Assembly (NCBI GenBank): GCA_018697195.1
Contig: JAGMWU010000027.1
Span: 13,435,224 to 13,499,223, forward strand
DNA from: Certhia americana
Lineage: Eukaryota > Chordata > Aves > Passeriformes > Certhiidae
Direction of reading: 5' to 3'
Length of the DNA stretch: 64,000 nt
Of this stretch, positions 10,342-21,262 are shown one piece after another (within the stretch, counting starts at the first letter, position 1; each line of letters starts with the position of its first letter). The notes beneath the pieces are model-generated. The model had not been told where the DNA came from and made no database searches. It saw only the letters and a program-made list of their open reading frames with translations. A program made the position numbers and the translations under genes.

Positions 10342-11280
10342 TGTCTTGGGGTGACTTTATGATACTATATCCCCTATCGTCTGCTTTATGCCCAGATATG
10401 AGTTCTGTACCTTTAAGTTAGGTCCGGGAGAGGGGGGGTAAGGCCTGTGTTCAAAACACAGATAACTCCTTCTTTCTTTTTTTTCCTGACTCTTGGGTCT
10501 TTTCTCAAGAGAGAGACAGAGAGTTAAAATTCTTTACTTTTAGCTAGCTTTTTGTTTGTTAGCTGAGGCAAGAAGTTTTCCCAGGACTATGGCTTCTTCT
10601 CCTGGAACTGTTCAACTTTGCTTGAGTCTGAAATACCAGAATGTGGGAAGAGTTAACAACTAGTCTGTAAACCAAGAGAAGGAGCTAACATAAGAACTTG
10701 ATAAGATTTGTGTTTATCTGTGAAGAGAAGGAAATCGAGGTGATTGGGAACAAAGAACACCTGTGGGTAGAAAATAAATCAGTTATTATCTATGTTGAAA
10801 CTTTCTGCGAATACTTTCTCACAGTAGTGGTGTTGGGTACATTTTACCAATGAACACAGTGGGCTGTCCTAGTGTAACCAATGAGTGAAGTGCAAGCTTC
10901 GGTGTATAAAAGGGGATGCGCAGTTAAAATAAAAGCTTTTGCTGCCTTTGAAGGTTTTGGTTGCTGCTCTTTGTGTGTCAGGACCGTCCCAACAGCGATA
11001 CCAGAACATCACTGGGGGGAAGCTCCGGATCCCAGAAGGAGCTGAGCCACACTTACAGAAAAGACTCTGAATCTACCAACTCCTCTCCACAATTAAAAAG
11101 TTTATTATCTAACAATATTCATTCTTTTTTGTGCCTGCCAGCACACTGCTTGTTAAATAAACAGCTTTTTTCTCTTTCCTCCAAACCTGCTTTGTAGAGA
11201 ATGGCTTCTGGAACCTGCCTTCTATTAGAGGACACGTTCATTTCAGGATGTTTCCTCATAATTTGTCCAAAATCAGGACA
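10342..11280 (+). repeat. Solo LTR H with nested LTR I
   Basis: It starts TGTCTTGGGGTGAC and ends ATCAGGACA, and matches LTR H copies at 51674 and 58781 (+) and at 50528 and 60558 (minus). Sequence 10642-11000 is a separate LTR inserted into it, so the LTR itself is about 570 bp. No internal retroviral sequence flanks it. A clear target-site duplication was not found. Confidence 0.8.
10642..11000 (+). repeat. Solo LTR I nested in LTR H, TSD CCAGAA
   Basis: It starts TGTGGGAAGAGTTAACA and ends CCCAACAGCGATA, where the second copy at 52492-52880 ends CAGCGACA. The 6-bp repeat CCAGAA occurs at 10636-10641 and 11001-11006, which is the hallmark of integration and fits class II-like elements. It contains TATAAAA (about 10905) and AATAAAA (about 10928), plausible promoter and polyadenylation signals. 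Confidence 0.9.
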
Positions 11281-13808
11281 TCTCACATGTCTCTGACCCC
11301 CAAGCCGTCCTGTCTCTTCCAGGTTGGATGTGCTCCAACAGCTCTCCTGTCCTGCCTGAGAAGGTCTACACTGATGCACACAGGGAACAGTGTAGTATTT
11401 CAGGATCCTTGGGGCATGCTAGGAAATTCCTAGCATCTTGAGATAACCACATGGGCTCTGTGGTCCCAGATTGCTGGGAAAGAATAAAAACCACCACAGG
11501 AAACTCTCTCCATTCTTGTTTCTGCTTCAAGCACATTGCCCTTCTCCACAGCCTTGCAAGAGAGAAAACGGACTCTTCAAAATTTTAAGAAAATATTTTC
11601 TGTAAAAAACCCCATCAAACCAACCAACCCAACAAAACATTTCTATAAAATAATCCTCAAACCAAACTCATCAGGCCTGAGATGGGAGCTGAACAAGAAG
11701 GAATGCCACCACTCAGTGCCCTCTTTTTTCATCCTATGGTACCCAGTGGGTGATGTCACCAAGCAGAGACACCAATGAACACTACCTGCAACTTTTGCAT
11801 CTGAAGAAGACACTTACAAAAGAAAAGGGACTGGGGTCTTTTTTTTTCTGCTTGTGTAGACTTTTTTGGGCCCCCATGAAGAACAGGAGCAGGGGATGGA
11901 GTGTGAGATGGATTCAAAGGTCACCATGAACATTTTCACCCAGGTTGAGCCATATTTTGCAAAAGGAGATTGTTTGCATGTTCTCTGCAAAAGGGGAGTG
12001 TGATATCACTTCCTTTGACAAAGTAGGAAAAGCACCTTCTCAGAGGTAGGGATTACATTTTTTTGGACCATGCCTGCCTAGAGGCAAGAGTTGGGCTTGT
12101 CAGGAGATGTGATACTGTGAACCTTTATGGTAGCTGGACTTGCAGTGCTACGGTTCTCCTGAAGCATCCTGAGATTCCAACCTGCTTCAACCCCATCAGG
12201 GCAGAGATACACCAGTGTCACGGTGCACACGAGGAAGGTAGTCCAGGGAGCTTTGTCCTTAAATTTGGCCTTTAGACAGTAGCCATTTGGCCTTTGACCA
12301 GTACCACAACACACACAGACAGGCAAGCCAACCTGAATGTCACCCATGCAGAGGTGTCCCACCTCCCTTGGGTGTCCGTGTTTGAAGAAACCACTGCTGT
12401 CATTTAGGTATTTGATAAATGGAGTTATGGGTGCAATTCATCTGGCTGCATGTCAGCCATGGTCCCAGCAGGATCTGTAACCCATCATGCTGGACTTTGA
12501 GAACATGAAAAGCAACTCAATTGCTTCTCCAATGGCTGTGCAATAAAAACGGAGGAGCCAGACCAACAGTGTAGGAGAGGTGAAGAGCTGGTCAACAGCG
12601 AGGAGCAGCTCAGCAGAGAACCAAACCCATGTCCTGTGTGCCTGGGGAACATCCAAAGGAGCCATGCCTTGACCCACAGACTGCCACACCACTGATGAGA
12701 AGCCTTGAGGAGGCTGAAGAGCACTGAAACCAGACGGCCAGGTCACTGCCCTGCCCTATGAACTTTATTTGCTCTGGAAATGTCTCATGGAGTTATATAA
12801 AAATAACCTGTGGATTGGCTTGCCCCATGATTGTGTAGTGATGTCAGGGCAGTAAGCAAATTATCTTTCATCAGTTTGGTTGTGTTTGCAAGCATGAATT
12901 GTATTACTAATTTGGGGGTGCTCTGGTCTGTAGATAATCTGGATGTGTTTACTGGATGACCTTCATTCAGCACCTATAGTTTAAAATAAAATGTATTTAT
13001 AACAGGTAGCAGGATTGACCTCCCTTCTCTTCCTGGTTTGAGAGAAGAGTTCATTGGAAAACCATATGGCAAATGGGGGGATGTCAAGGGGACCTCTAAA
13101 GAGGTTTCATACAGGAAAATTTTGGGGCATAGACCTGAAGGCTAAGAATGTTCATCAGGTTGTGCCTCACCACAGGTGATGGGGAGGTCAGGGTGGCCCA
13201 TGTTCATGCATGATAGAGATGGGCCATGGCTCTGCCCATTCTCTGACATCTCCCATTGGACCCTTTCTAAGCTTGACTGAAGCTTCTCCCAGCAATGGAA
13301 ATAGAAAATGCCTTTATCTTGGAGGGCTTCACTCTTGCACCCAAGTGAAAGCCCACTCCTCATCTCAGTATAGATGCAGCTCATGCAATGTTATACTTTC
13401 CTGGCCTGGACATGAGACCTCTTCAAGACAAGGATCAAGCTAGAAGAGCCAAGAAGACTAGCCATTCCACGGGAGAGGAGGAAAATCCATCCTCTACCAT
13501 TTTTGGTGGGCAGCAAAGTCAAGCAGGACAACAATCAAACTCTCCTGGAAAGGGTTCGATAAATGACATTTTGAACACTTAACATCACTGCATTATTCCC
13601 TGTTTATAATTTAAATAATACTTCCATTTAGGTCCTGGCTTGGAGGAGGCTCTGGAGCATAGCTTTGCATTCTGGGGAGTATAACCCAGTGAGATGAGTA
13701 GTTTATAGCACTGGAATTTGGAAGAAGCTCAGGAGCTGCTAAAGAAACCTGTGTCAGAGACTGAATTGGTTCATGCTTTAAACATTGTTATGAAGAGGTT
13801 TTGCCCAT
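11281..13808. other. Unassigned single-copy-like DNA
   Basis: No LTR, CR1 or gene match was found here by eye. Only short open frames occur and none shows motifs. It may be host intergenic sequence or decayed repeats. Confidence 0.5.
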
Positions 13809-14356
13809 TGTCTTGGGTTACAATGTAAGATGTAACCAAAAGTATGTATTCTATCACCATCTGTTAAAACCAGATGGGGCAGTGTTCTTTATCTCTTCCA
13901 TGACCCATCCCTCATAACTCCCTCTGAGAGGGTATCTTCTGTTAATGGGTCATCAAACCTCACTGTATGACTCATAAAATTGCATCATCCCATTGTGATA
14001 TGCCCCACCCAGAGGGAGGAACCAAGCATTCTTACCTGGATATAATCTGAGGTTCGGAACACTACAGCAGCCTTATCCACTGAATTCCCAGAGGACAAGA
14101 GCTACATAACCACCACTGGACCTTCCAAGGAAGATCAAACCCTTCTACAGGATCATTGCTTCAACAGAACCACATCTATCACTTCAAGAGGACTGCAGTC
14201 ACCATTTAATCGGACTACTACCAACACCCTGACCAACCAGTCAGGTTGTATCCTGACTCTGTCAGTGTTTCTGTATTATTGCATTTATTTTAATTTTCCT
14301 ATTAAATTATATTTCTGACTTGGCATCTCCCACTGGCTTGCTTTCAAACTAGTACA
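13809..14356 (+). repeat. Solo LTR K, degenerate TSD
   Basis: It matches the LTR at 54209-54933 over most of its length (shared TATTCTATCACCATCTG and AGGTTGTATCCTGACTCTGT). It starts TGTCTTGGGTTA and ends AAACTAGTACA. The flanks CCCAT (13804-13808) and CCAAT (14357-14361) match at 4 of 5 bases, consistent with an old 5-bp target-site duplication. Confidence 0.8.
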
Positions 14357-14471
14357 CCAATTATAGCAAAGACTGTATAAAGAAGCTACAACCACAGAAG
14401 TCCACCCATCCTTGAAGATCCCTGAGTGGAACTTTGGACTGTGAGTTAAGCCACCTAGACAAGATAAAGGG

Positions 14472-15967
14472 TGTCAGAGTCTGGAATTATTAGAAATATT
14501 TCTTTGCATGTTTAAGAGATTTTAAGATCTCTGACAAACAGTGTTTTTAACTTTTGTTCATGGAAAAAAGGCTTTTAGGCTCTGAAATGAAGCAGAGGTT
14601 TCAAGAGTGTGTATTAGACAGTAGAATAGTGTGCAGTTTTATCACAGGGTGAGAATTTTAGATACATGGGGTTTTTAGGATGGCAAACAGGCGAAGGCAA
14701 GATGGAGGAAGCACATGGCTTTTGGGTTTCTTCCTTCTTCCTCATCTGCCTCCATCTTCTGCTGTGAGGTGGCACATTATAGTTGGCTTAGAGTAGAGTT
14801 TAACCTTCTAACACAGATAATAGTTATTGGAGTAGAATTATAAATACTGATTACATGGATTGTAGTATAAATATCCACACCACCCTAAGGGTGAGAGCAT
14901 TTGGCATTAAGCATTTTAGTATGGAGCATTGAGCATTGGGCATTTGGGGCTTTGGAGTTTCATGCTTTTAACTGACGTGCAATGAAGAACTCTACAGGTC
15001 AGGAAAAGAATGTAATGATAAGAAATAATAAACTATGAAGAGAAAACATAAAGAGAAAAGCCTCGCGACCTGTTCTTTCAAGATCTCTGGCTGGAGAAAA
15101 CAAAACTGTACATTCTCGGGAGAAGATAAACAGCCTGCCGGCAGAGAGAAACACAAAAAATATATTTTTTATAATCCCAAGAAAAGAGGACACTATTATT
15201 CAATCATCTCGGGTCTAGGGAGAAGTAAACAAGCCTGAAGGAAAGGAATGTATCCACAAGAAAGCCAAACCCAGCAGAAAATCATCCCTGGCTGGGTTTG
15301 GGGTAAGGGAGACCACAGCCCACAGAGGTCAGGTTTTCACAGACTCCCCTGCAACTGAGGGGGGAAGGAGGAGATTTCAGGTATGTGGCATAACCTCTGG
15401 TCAGATGCCCTGAACACTCATCCTTACACAAACTGGCCCAGCGGTGAAATCCCCAACCCCGTAAAGGCCACATCCATGAGACATTAATGTGAGAAGCAGC
15501 TAAGGGGGTGTCATAATCCATCAAAGACCCCCCAGAGTGCTCCCCAGAGGCCTTGCACCACAGGACTGCATGTGATGCAAAATGATGCAGGAGATCCATA
15601 GTCTGCTGCAAGAGACTGCCTCTCCCCCCCCCCAGGAGGTGCCTGGGCATTCCCACCTGGCCTAAATGCATATTAATCCATCAGATTCTATGCTTTTTGG
15701 GGGACCCTCACCACCAAGAAGACCAGCTGGAGAGGATCAATGGAACATTGTTGGTATCCACAGAGTGATGATATTTTCTTTAATGTCTCTATAGCTCTCT
15801 TTCTGTCCTCCCACCTCTTTTCTATTTCTTTCCCTTCTTCTCTCTCTCTCTCTCTTTCATATTTACTATTAAATAAACCCCATATTATTTACTTTGGTGT
15901 ATAGTCTTGTTAGCACCTTAATTCGGGCAGAGGCATTTCTAATAACTTTAAAAAGCAGACTGTAACA
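14472..15967 (+). repeat. LTR C-like element, about 1.5 kb
   Basis: Its first 700 bases match 32028-32690, a copy inserted into ERV2 pol. Its last 700 bases resemble 60.35-61.44 kb. It starts TGTCAGAGTCTGG, ends CAGACTGTAACA, and has AATAAA at about 15875. The two ends are imperfect inverted repeats. No clear target-site duplication was found, so the outer limits are approximate. Confidence 0.65.
15838..15857. repeat. (TC)n microsatellite
   Basis: A short pure run of alternating T and C lies in the 3' part of the LTR C-like element. Confidence 0.8.
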
Positions 15968-16679
15968 CTGTGACAGCAGCAGAGAGGGATCAAACATCTC
16001 TGTCCATGGATGTCTGGGGTCTCACCAAGAGTTTCTGAATCAGAGCTACTCCCCACGGCTTCATCAAGAGCATCTTATTCCACATGGACACCACTACAGA
16101 AGCTCCTTTGCTATACTAAAGTACTGGAGATGGTAGGACATGAGGTGGGACCATCAGCTTTTCCATGGGCTCTGCTCTTCCTCCAGTCACCTGTAGCAAT
16201 ACTTCTGGCCTCTCTGCCTGCACCCTACTGACAAGCCTTGAAAACTGAAGCATACTGAGATCCCACCACACCATCCCTGCCCATGCTACTGCTACCAAAG
16301 GGACAATAAGACAAAGCAAAGTAAGATGAGGATAGACAACCTGCTTTGAGCCAACAGCTTCAACACAAGACTGGGAAACCACAGCACAGAAGACAGATTT
16401 ATTTCCAGTCCTGTGTGGGGTCCTATCACCTCTGTATCTGGATTTCCCAGCTGACAAATAGGAACAATTTACCAAGCAATTGGTCACTTGAACCTCCTGC
16501 CCCCTGGTCTCACCATGACCTCTCTGTCTGGCTCCAGATCCAGGATCAGCAGCAATTACCCACCCAACATGAGCATCTCGCACCTTGAACTAACAATGTC
16601 TCTGAGGCCCTCAGGGGCTCTGGAGGTGCAAGTAATTATCAATTTATCTGAGGTCTAAAGCACACAGGTGGGAACATAA
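15968..16679. other. Unassigned DNA
   Basis: No repeat family or gene was recognised. The longest open frame (155 codons, minus, 16116-16583) has no motif and no support. Confidence 0.45.
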
Positions 16680-16885
16680 TGTTCTTTACTGTACAAGTGA
16701 CCGAGCACTGGAACAGATTGGCCAGAGAGGTTGTGGAGTCTCCCTCACTGGAGATATTCAAGAATCATCTGGATGCAGTTCTGTGCAATGTGCTCTAAGA
16801 CAACCCTGCTTGAGCAGGGAGGTTGGTCCAGATGACCCACTGTGATCCCTTCCAACTTGACTCACTCTGTGATTCTGTGGTAATG
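16680..16885 (+). mobile_element. CR1 LINE, truncated 3' end
   Basis: The text GAGCACTGGAACAGATTGGC, then CCAGAGAGGTTGTGGAGTCT, and the ending TGTGATTCTGTGG are the conserved 3' end of chicken-repeat-1 LINEs, including the short 3'-terminal ATTCTGTG-like repeat. As is usual for CR1, the copy is severely 5'-truncated and carries no coding part. Confidence 0.9.
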
Positions 16886-17090
16886 ATGAATGTGCAAATT
16901 GAAAAGCAAAGCTGTTAACCTTAGCAATTGCTAGAGATCTTGGAGCACTGTCTAGGTGGAAACTCTGTGTTGACCAAGAGGGGGAAGTAGCATGGTCTGC
17001 ATACCATGAACAGCAAACACCATTTTTCCTGGATGTTCACCAGCACCTCCTCCAGCAGTACCCAGGTGATAGAGTTGTCTTCTTCATTAC

Positions 17091-17837
17091 TGTTGAGGGT
17101 TGGGTTGCTTTCTTATAGAACTTTTTCCCAGAAAGTTGCTAAGAAGCTGGTTGCTGAGTGCTTGTGGGTACTCATGGGTGCTTGGGAAAAGAACAAGGGA
17201 AGAAGCTAGGAGAGAAACAAGGTGGCACCTGGACTTCACTCTGGGCTGTTTTTTGCTCTTGTTAGAAACTGCCAAGACTGCTCATCTTTGAGATGGCGGA
17301 GAGATCTCACCATCCCTCACCTGGAGCTCAGCTCGGAGTGACCCACCACTGTCTCTTCGTGTGTCCCCCAGAATTTCGGAACCTGTCCTCTCCCTGCCCT
17401 GCCGGGAGCTCCCGCCCCACTGCCCTGCACCCGCTGCTTCTTCAGTTCTGTTCGAGGTTTCCCCACGCTGTGTTATACACCCTGTGCATAGCCGGGACAT
17501 TTCTACAGCTCCAGCTACCGCCACCGAGCCTCGGATACATCTCGTCCCCCAGGACTGTTGCTCGCTCTGGTAGCTTGTGACGGTACTGAGGGGGGGAGGG
17601 TGCCAGAGGAGAACTGTAACTGGGTTGTTGTTGGGTTTTTTTCCCTCTCTAGTTCTTTGTTGTCAACACTATAGTTATTGTTGTTAACTTAGCTTGTTAG
17701 ACTCACTAATAAATAACTGTTATTCCTACCCTCACATCTTTGCCTGAGACACCTTTAATTTTAGAATTATAACAAGTCAAAGGGAGGCTTCCATTTTTAG
17801 TTCCCTAGCAGACACCCCTGTCTTCCAAAGTAAGAAA
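17091..17837 (+). repeat. Solo ERVL-type LTR, TSD ATTAC
   Basis: It is related to the LTRs of the ERVL provirus (18665 and 24583), sharing TTTTTCCCAGAA, CTCTTCGTGTGTCCCC and CTGTTATTCCTACCCTC, but is clearly more diverged. It starts TGTTGAGGGTTGGG and ends GTAAGAAA where the provirus has CCAAGACA. The 5-bp repeat ATTAC occurs at 17086-17090 and 17838-17842. AATAAA at about 17710 may be the polyadenylation signal. Confidence 0.9.
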
Positions 17838-17883
17838 ATTACTTAATTTTATTGCCACCCATCATATCTTGCACCTTTCTGGA

Positions 17884-18664
17884 TGTCTTGGTTTGGCTTT
17901 GATTTTTTTTTAGTATGGATTGGTTCCCTGTTAGGCCTTGTTAGCTTCCTGTGGACCTGACAGAAAAGTAAGAGAAGTAAGGGACGGGCCCTGTCCCAGC
18001 AGGTAGCTGGGGGTCCTTGCCGGGCCATGCCAGCCTGAGGCTGTATCAGCATGGGGAGCAACTTAGAAGAGAGTGGCCTGGAGGCCTGGAGCAGCCATGC
18101 AGCTACCACCATTCCAGACCAGAAGCAGCCATGTGGCCAGGATCAGAGCATCCAGGGTGGTGCTGGGCAACCATGGCCACCTCAGCATGACTGGCAATGA
18201 ACTTTATTTGCTCAACCACTTTTGAACCAGCTTTACTATGGACAGAAGGACAAAAGCGTTGGCAGCAGCTTTTCCTGTTTTCAACATCCCAGCAGAGTCA
18301 AGCATGCACGGCTCGCATGGCACCGGCGGAAACCACATGGCCAACAGAGAGGCACGGCGAGCCATGTTCCTGATGCAGAGCTTGGACCAGATCAACCTTT
18401 CAGAATTTCAAGACTTTATAAAAACTGTTTCAGTTAATGCTAAAGCTTGAGAACAAATGACTATAAGCACCAATTCTCTCCTGAATTAGAAAAAGGAAAA
18501 AAAGGTGAACTCAGAAACAATAACATAGAATTCTGAGGTCAGTAAAGAAAGAGTTAATTCTAGATGAAGGAAATTGAAGAGATTCTTTGAGCTTGGGCTG
18601 AAATTCTTTTGTAAAGCTATGGTGAAGATATATTTGCTTTATCAGACTTTTTTTTCCTTGTGAC
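17884..18664 (+). repeat. LTR A-type element, 5' part (outer host of ERVL provirus)
   Basis: It starts TGTCTTGGTTTGGC, like the LTR A starts at 32883 and 37790, and is preceded by CTGGA (17879-17883). The element continues after the nested provirus at 25287, and CTGGA recurs at 26814-26818 directly after its final ACA. This makes 17884-26813 a single insertion with a 5-bp target-site duplication. Confidence 0.8.
18660..18664. repeat. TSD GTGAC, left copy, of ERVL provirus
   Basis: GTGAC directly precedes the 5' LTR and recurs at 25282-25286 directly after the 3' LTR. A perfect 5-bp duplication shows that this is a complete integration and that no large rearrangement has occurred between the LTRs. 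Confidence 0.9.
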
Positions 18665-19369
18665 TGTTGGGGGTTAGGTTAATTTCTTATAGAATTTTTT
18701 CCCAGAAGTTGCTAGGAAGCTAACGGCTGGGTGCTTTTCGGTACTTATGGGTGCTCAGGTCAAACAAAGGAAGCAGCTACCCAGAGACATTGATCTCACT
18801 TTGCTCGGGGCAGTTTTCTGCTCTGGGGGAACTGCCAGTGCTGCTCGTCTCGGCGAGGCGGAGAGCTCTCACCATTCCCTTCACCTGGGACTCCGTCGGA
18901 CCACCGTCTCTTCGTGTGTCCCCCGGGATTTTGGGAACCCGTTTCCTCCCTGCCCTGCACCCACGGTTTCTTCAGTTCTGCTCGAGGTCTCCCCACGCTG
19001 TGTTTCTACAGCCCCAGCCAGCCGGGACACTTTTCCAACAGCTCCAGCCACTGTGAACCCTCGGAATCATCTCACCCTCCCGGGGCTGCGGCTAGCCTAT
19101 TTGCTTGTGACGGTACTGAGGGGGGTGGGGGGGCGGTTACCAGAGGAAAACTGTGACTGATTTGTTGTTTTGTTTTTTTCTCCTCTAGTTCTGTTTGTTG
19201 CCAATATTGCAATTATTGTTAATTTACCTTGTTAGACTAACTAGTAAAGAACTGTTATTCCTACCCTCCTTATCGTTGCCTAAGACCTCTCCTTCAATTT
19301 TGGAATTATAACAAACCCCAAGGGAAGTTTCCCCTTTTTTTTTGGTCCCTGTCTTTCCAAACCAAGACA
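18665..19369 (+). repeat. ERVL provirus 5' LTR (705 bp)
   Basis: It starts TGTTGGGGGTTAGG, ends AACCAAGACA, and pairs with 24583-25281. The two differ at roughly 2-3 percent of positions by eye, including a shortened G run, which points to a fairly recent insertion. The sequence AGTAAAGAACTG near 19245 sits where related LTRs carry AATAAA and may serve as the polyadenylation signal. Confidence 0.93.
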
Positions 19370-19374
19370 GATTT

Positions 19375-19392
19375 TGGCTCCCAACGTGGGGC
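19375..19392 (+). promoter_or_regulatory. ERVL provirus primer binding site, tRNA-Lys-like
   Basis: TGGCTCCCAACGTGGGGC starts five bases after the LTR. It differs at one base from the complement of the 3' end of tRNA-Lys (CTT) as I recall it. A Lys primer is unusual for an element whose polymerase looks ERVL-like. Confidence 0.85.
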
Positions 19393-19488
19393 CTGAGGAC
19401 ATCGAGAGGAAAAAGGGTAAAAAGGAATAACAGTTCAAGTAATCTAATTTTTTGTGTGCTGAATTTAAGAACTTCATCAAGTAGAACA

Positions 19489-20655
19489 ATGTTGTCTAGT
19501 GTACCCAGGTTTGGATGGCACGTGGCCACAGCTATATTTCTTCCATTTGTAGCCCCTTATCTAGACATGGGTCCCATAACTAAAGCTACCGTGGCTGTTA
19601 TCCAGTTTATTTTGTGGGTTGATAATGTGAGGAATTCCTGGATTTTTAACTTCCTCTGGAAGGCAGGCTCATTGATCCAGAGCTATCGCATACTAACTGA
19701 ATGTTTTTGGGGTTACTTTAATAGTGGCACCTACTGTGAAGAAATGACACCGGGGAAAATTTTCTCCCAACCCTTCACCTGGCTCTTTGGGTCTACCCCA
19801 CCAGTTTTCGAAGGGTTCACATTTTCTCGGTATGCTAATGATGTCATGCAGTGGCTGGTGCTGCTGACAGGCCTGCTCTATTTAGCATTCAGAGATAAGG
19901 GGAAATTGACTTGGATAACCACCCTGATACCTACCCCAGAAAACAGGGATACTGCCAGACAGCCTGACAGTGCCACAGAACCTGACCCTGCCCCACAGAC
20001 CACCTCAGAAACAAACCAGCCGGATTGGGTGGGGGTTCTGCTGAAAAAGATAGGCCAGATGCTGAAGGAGCACACCTCCCCCACTAGTGAGAAGCCCTCC
20101 TGCTGCCTCAAAAAGGGAGACTCTTGTGGTGCAGCAGTGGAACCCACAGATGTTACATCTGTCCAGGCTCCAGCTGAACCACAAGGGAAATCACAGCCAG
20201 CAGCAGTCGCCCCTGTGGAAACTAGAAAGTCTAAGATGAAATCAGATAAGAAAGGAGGGACCTCACAACATGCAGGGGAGCCAGAGGTAGAGATCGTCAC
20301 TGAGTCTCTGTCCTATGAAAGTCTCCGTAACCTGCGGAAGGACATTGTACGAAGGGGACGTGAGGCTTATACAACCTGGTTACTCCGGGTCTGGGACCTT
20401 ATGGGTACAGGTGTGCAGCTGGATGGTACTGAGGCCAGGAATTTGGGACCTTTGACCCAAGACTCAGGTGTGGATCAGGTATTTGTAAGGGAGCCTGGGC
20501 CCCTTTCCCTCTGGGAGCGTCTTTTAATAAGTGTAAGAGAAAGGTTTGTCCACAGAGAGAGAATGCAGGAGCACCATCATAAGCTGCGCTGGAAAACCCT
20601 TCGAGGAAGGGATCCAACAGCTGAGAGAAGTGGCGGTGCTAGAAGTACTCTTTGA
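19489..20655 (+). pseudogene. gag: ERVL Gag-like ORF with hydrophobic N-terminal segments
   Basis: I choose the start at 19489; the frame is open upstream but runs into the primer site. The first about 145 residues hold two or three hydrophobic stretches (about residues 10-45 and 120-140). A long Pro/Ser/Thr-rich linker follows (about 150-260), then a helical region with WLLRVWDLMG and LSLWERLLIS that looks like the start of a capsid-type domain. No zinc knuckle is visible. The frame is lost near 20600 and continues in another frame at 20546-21016. Position between the primer site and pol argues for Gag. The hydrophobic N-terminus is not typical of Gag, so it may be a separate upstream ORF fused to Gag. 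Confidence 0.6.
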
Positions 20656-21262
20656 GAGGGGTGGACAGCACGATAATGACCCCGACAAAGTCAGGTGCAC
20701 AGGGCAAATGTTGTGGAGTCTGGCAAATCTAGGACCAGCTCAATACACCACTTTCATTGCAACAATCAATGCAGATAACAACCGAGAGACAGTGGGTTCT
20801 GTGGCCAACAAGCTTAGGAATTATGAAAGTATGGTCAATGGCCCGATGCATGCTCATGTCTCTGCTGTGGCTAAGGAACTTAGAGAGGAGATGAGTGAGA
20901 TGAGGGAGGAAATGAGGAAGATCAGCACAGCACCAGTGCGAGTCACAGGCCCCAAAGTCAGAGTCCAACATTCCCCAGCTAAAGAAAGAGGATACACCCC
21001 ACGAGCTGACTTGTAGTTCCTTCTGTGTGACCATGGGGAAGACATGGGAAAGTGGGATGGGAAACCCACTTCTGTCCTGGCAGCACGGGTGCGTCAACTC
21101 AAGGAGGGAAACAGTAATCGAGGGGGTTCCACAAAAATGAAGGTAGCCTCAACCTCCCAGGACCGATCTGCCGGGTATTACAGAAGAGAAGATGATTTGT
21201 CAGACCCCCTTGAAGGAACCTCTACTATGTATGCTCAAGAAGAAAATAATAACCAGGGTTAG
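20546..21262 (+). pseudogene. gag: ERVL Gag-like ORF, C-terminal part
   Basis: This frame carries the continuation of the helical region (QQLREVAVLEVLFERGG and LGPAQYTTFIATINADN) and a coiled segment rich in REEMSEMREEM. It reads through a TAG at 21014-21016 and ends at a TAG at 21260-21262. The protease frame follows directly in the same reading frame. The first TAG may be a mutation, and the second is at the gag/pol boundary. The join to the upstream frame needs one frameshift at about 20600. Confidence 0.65.
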
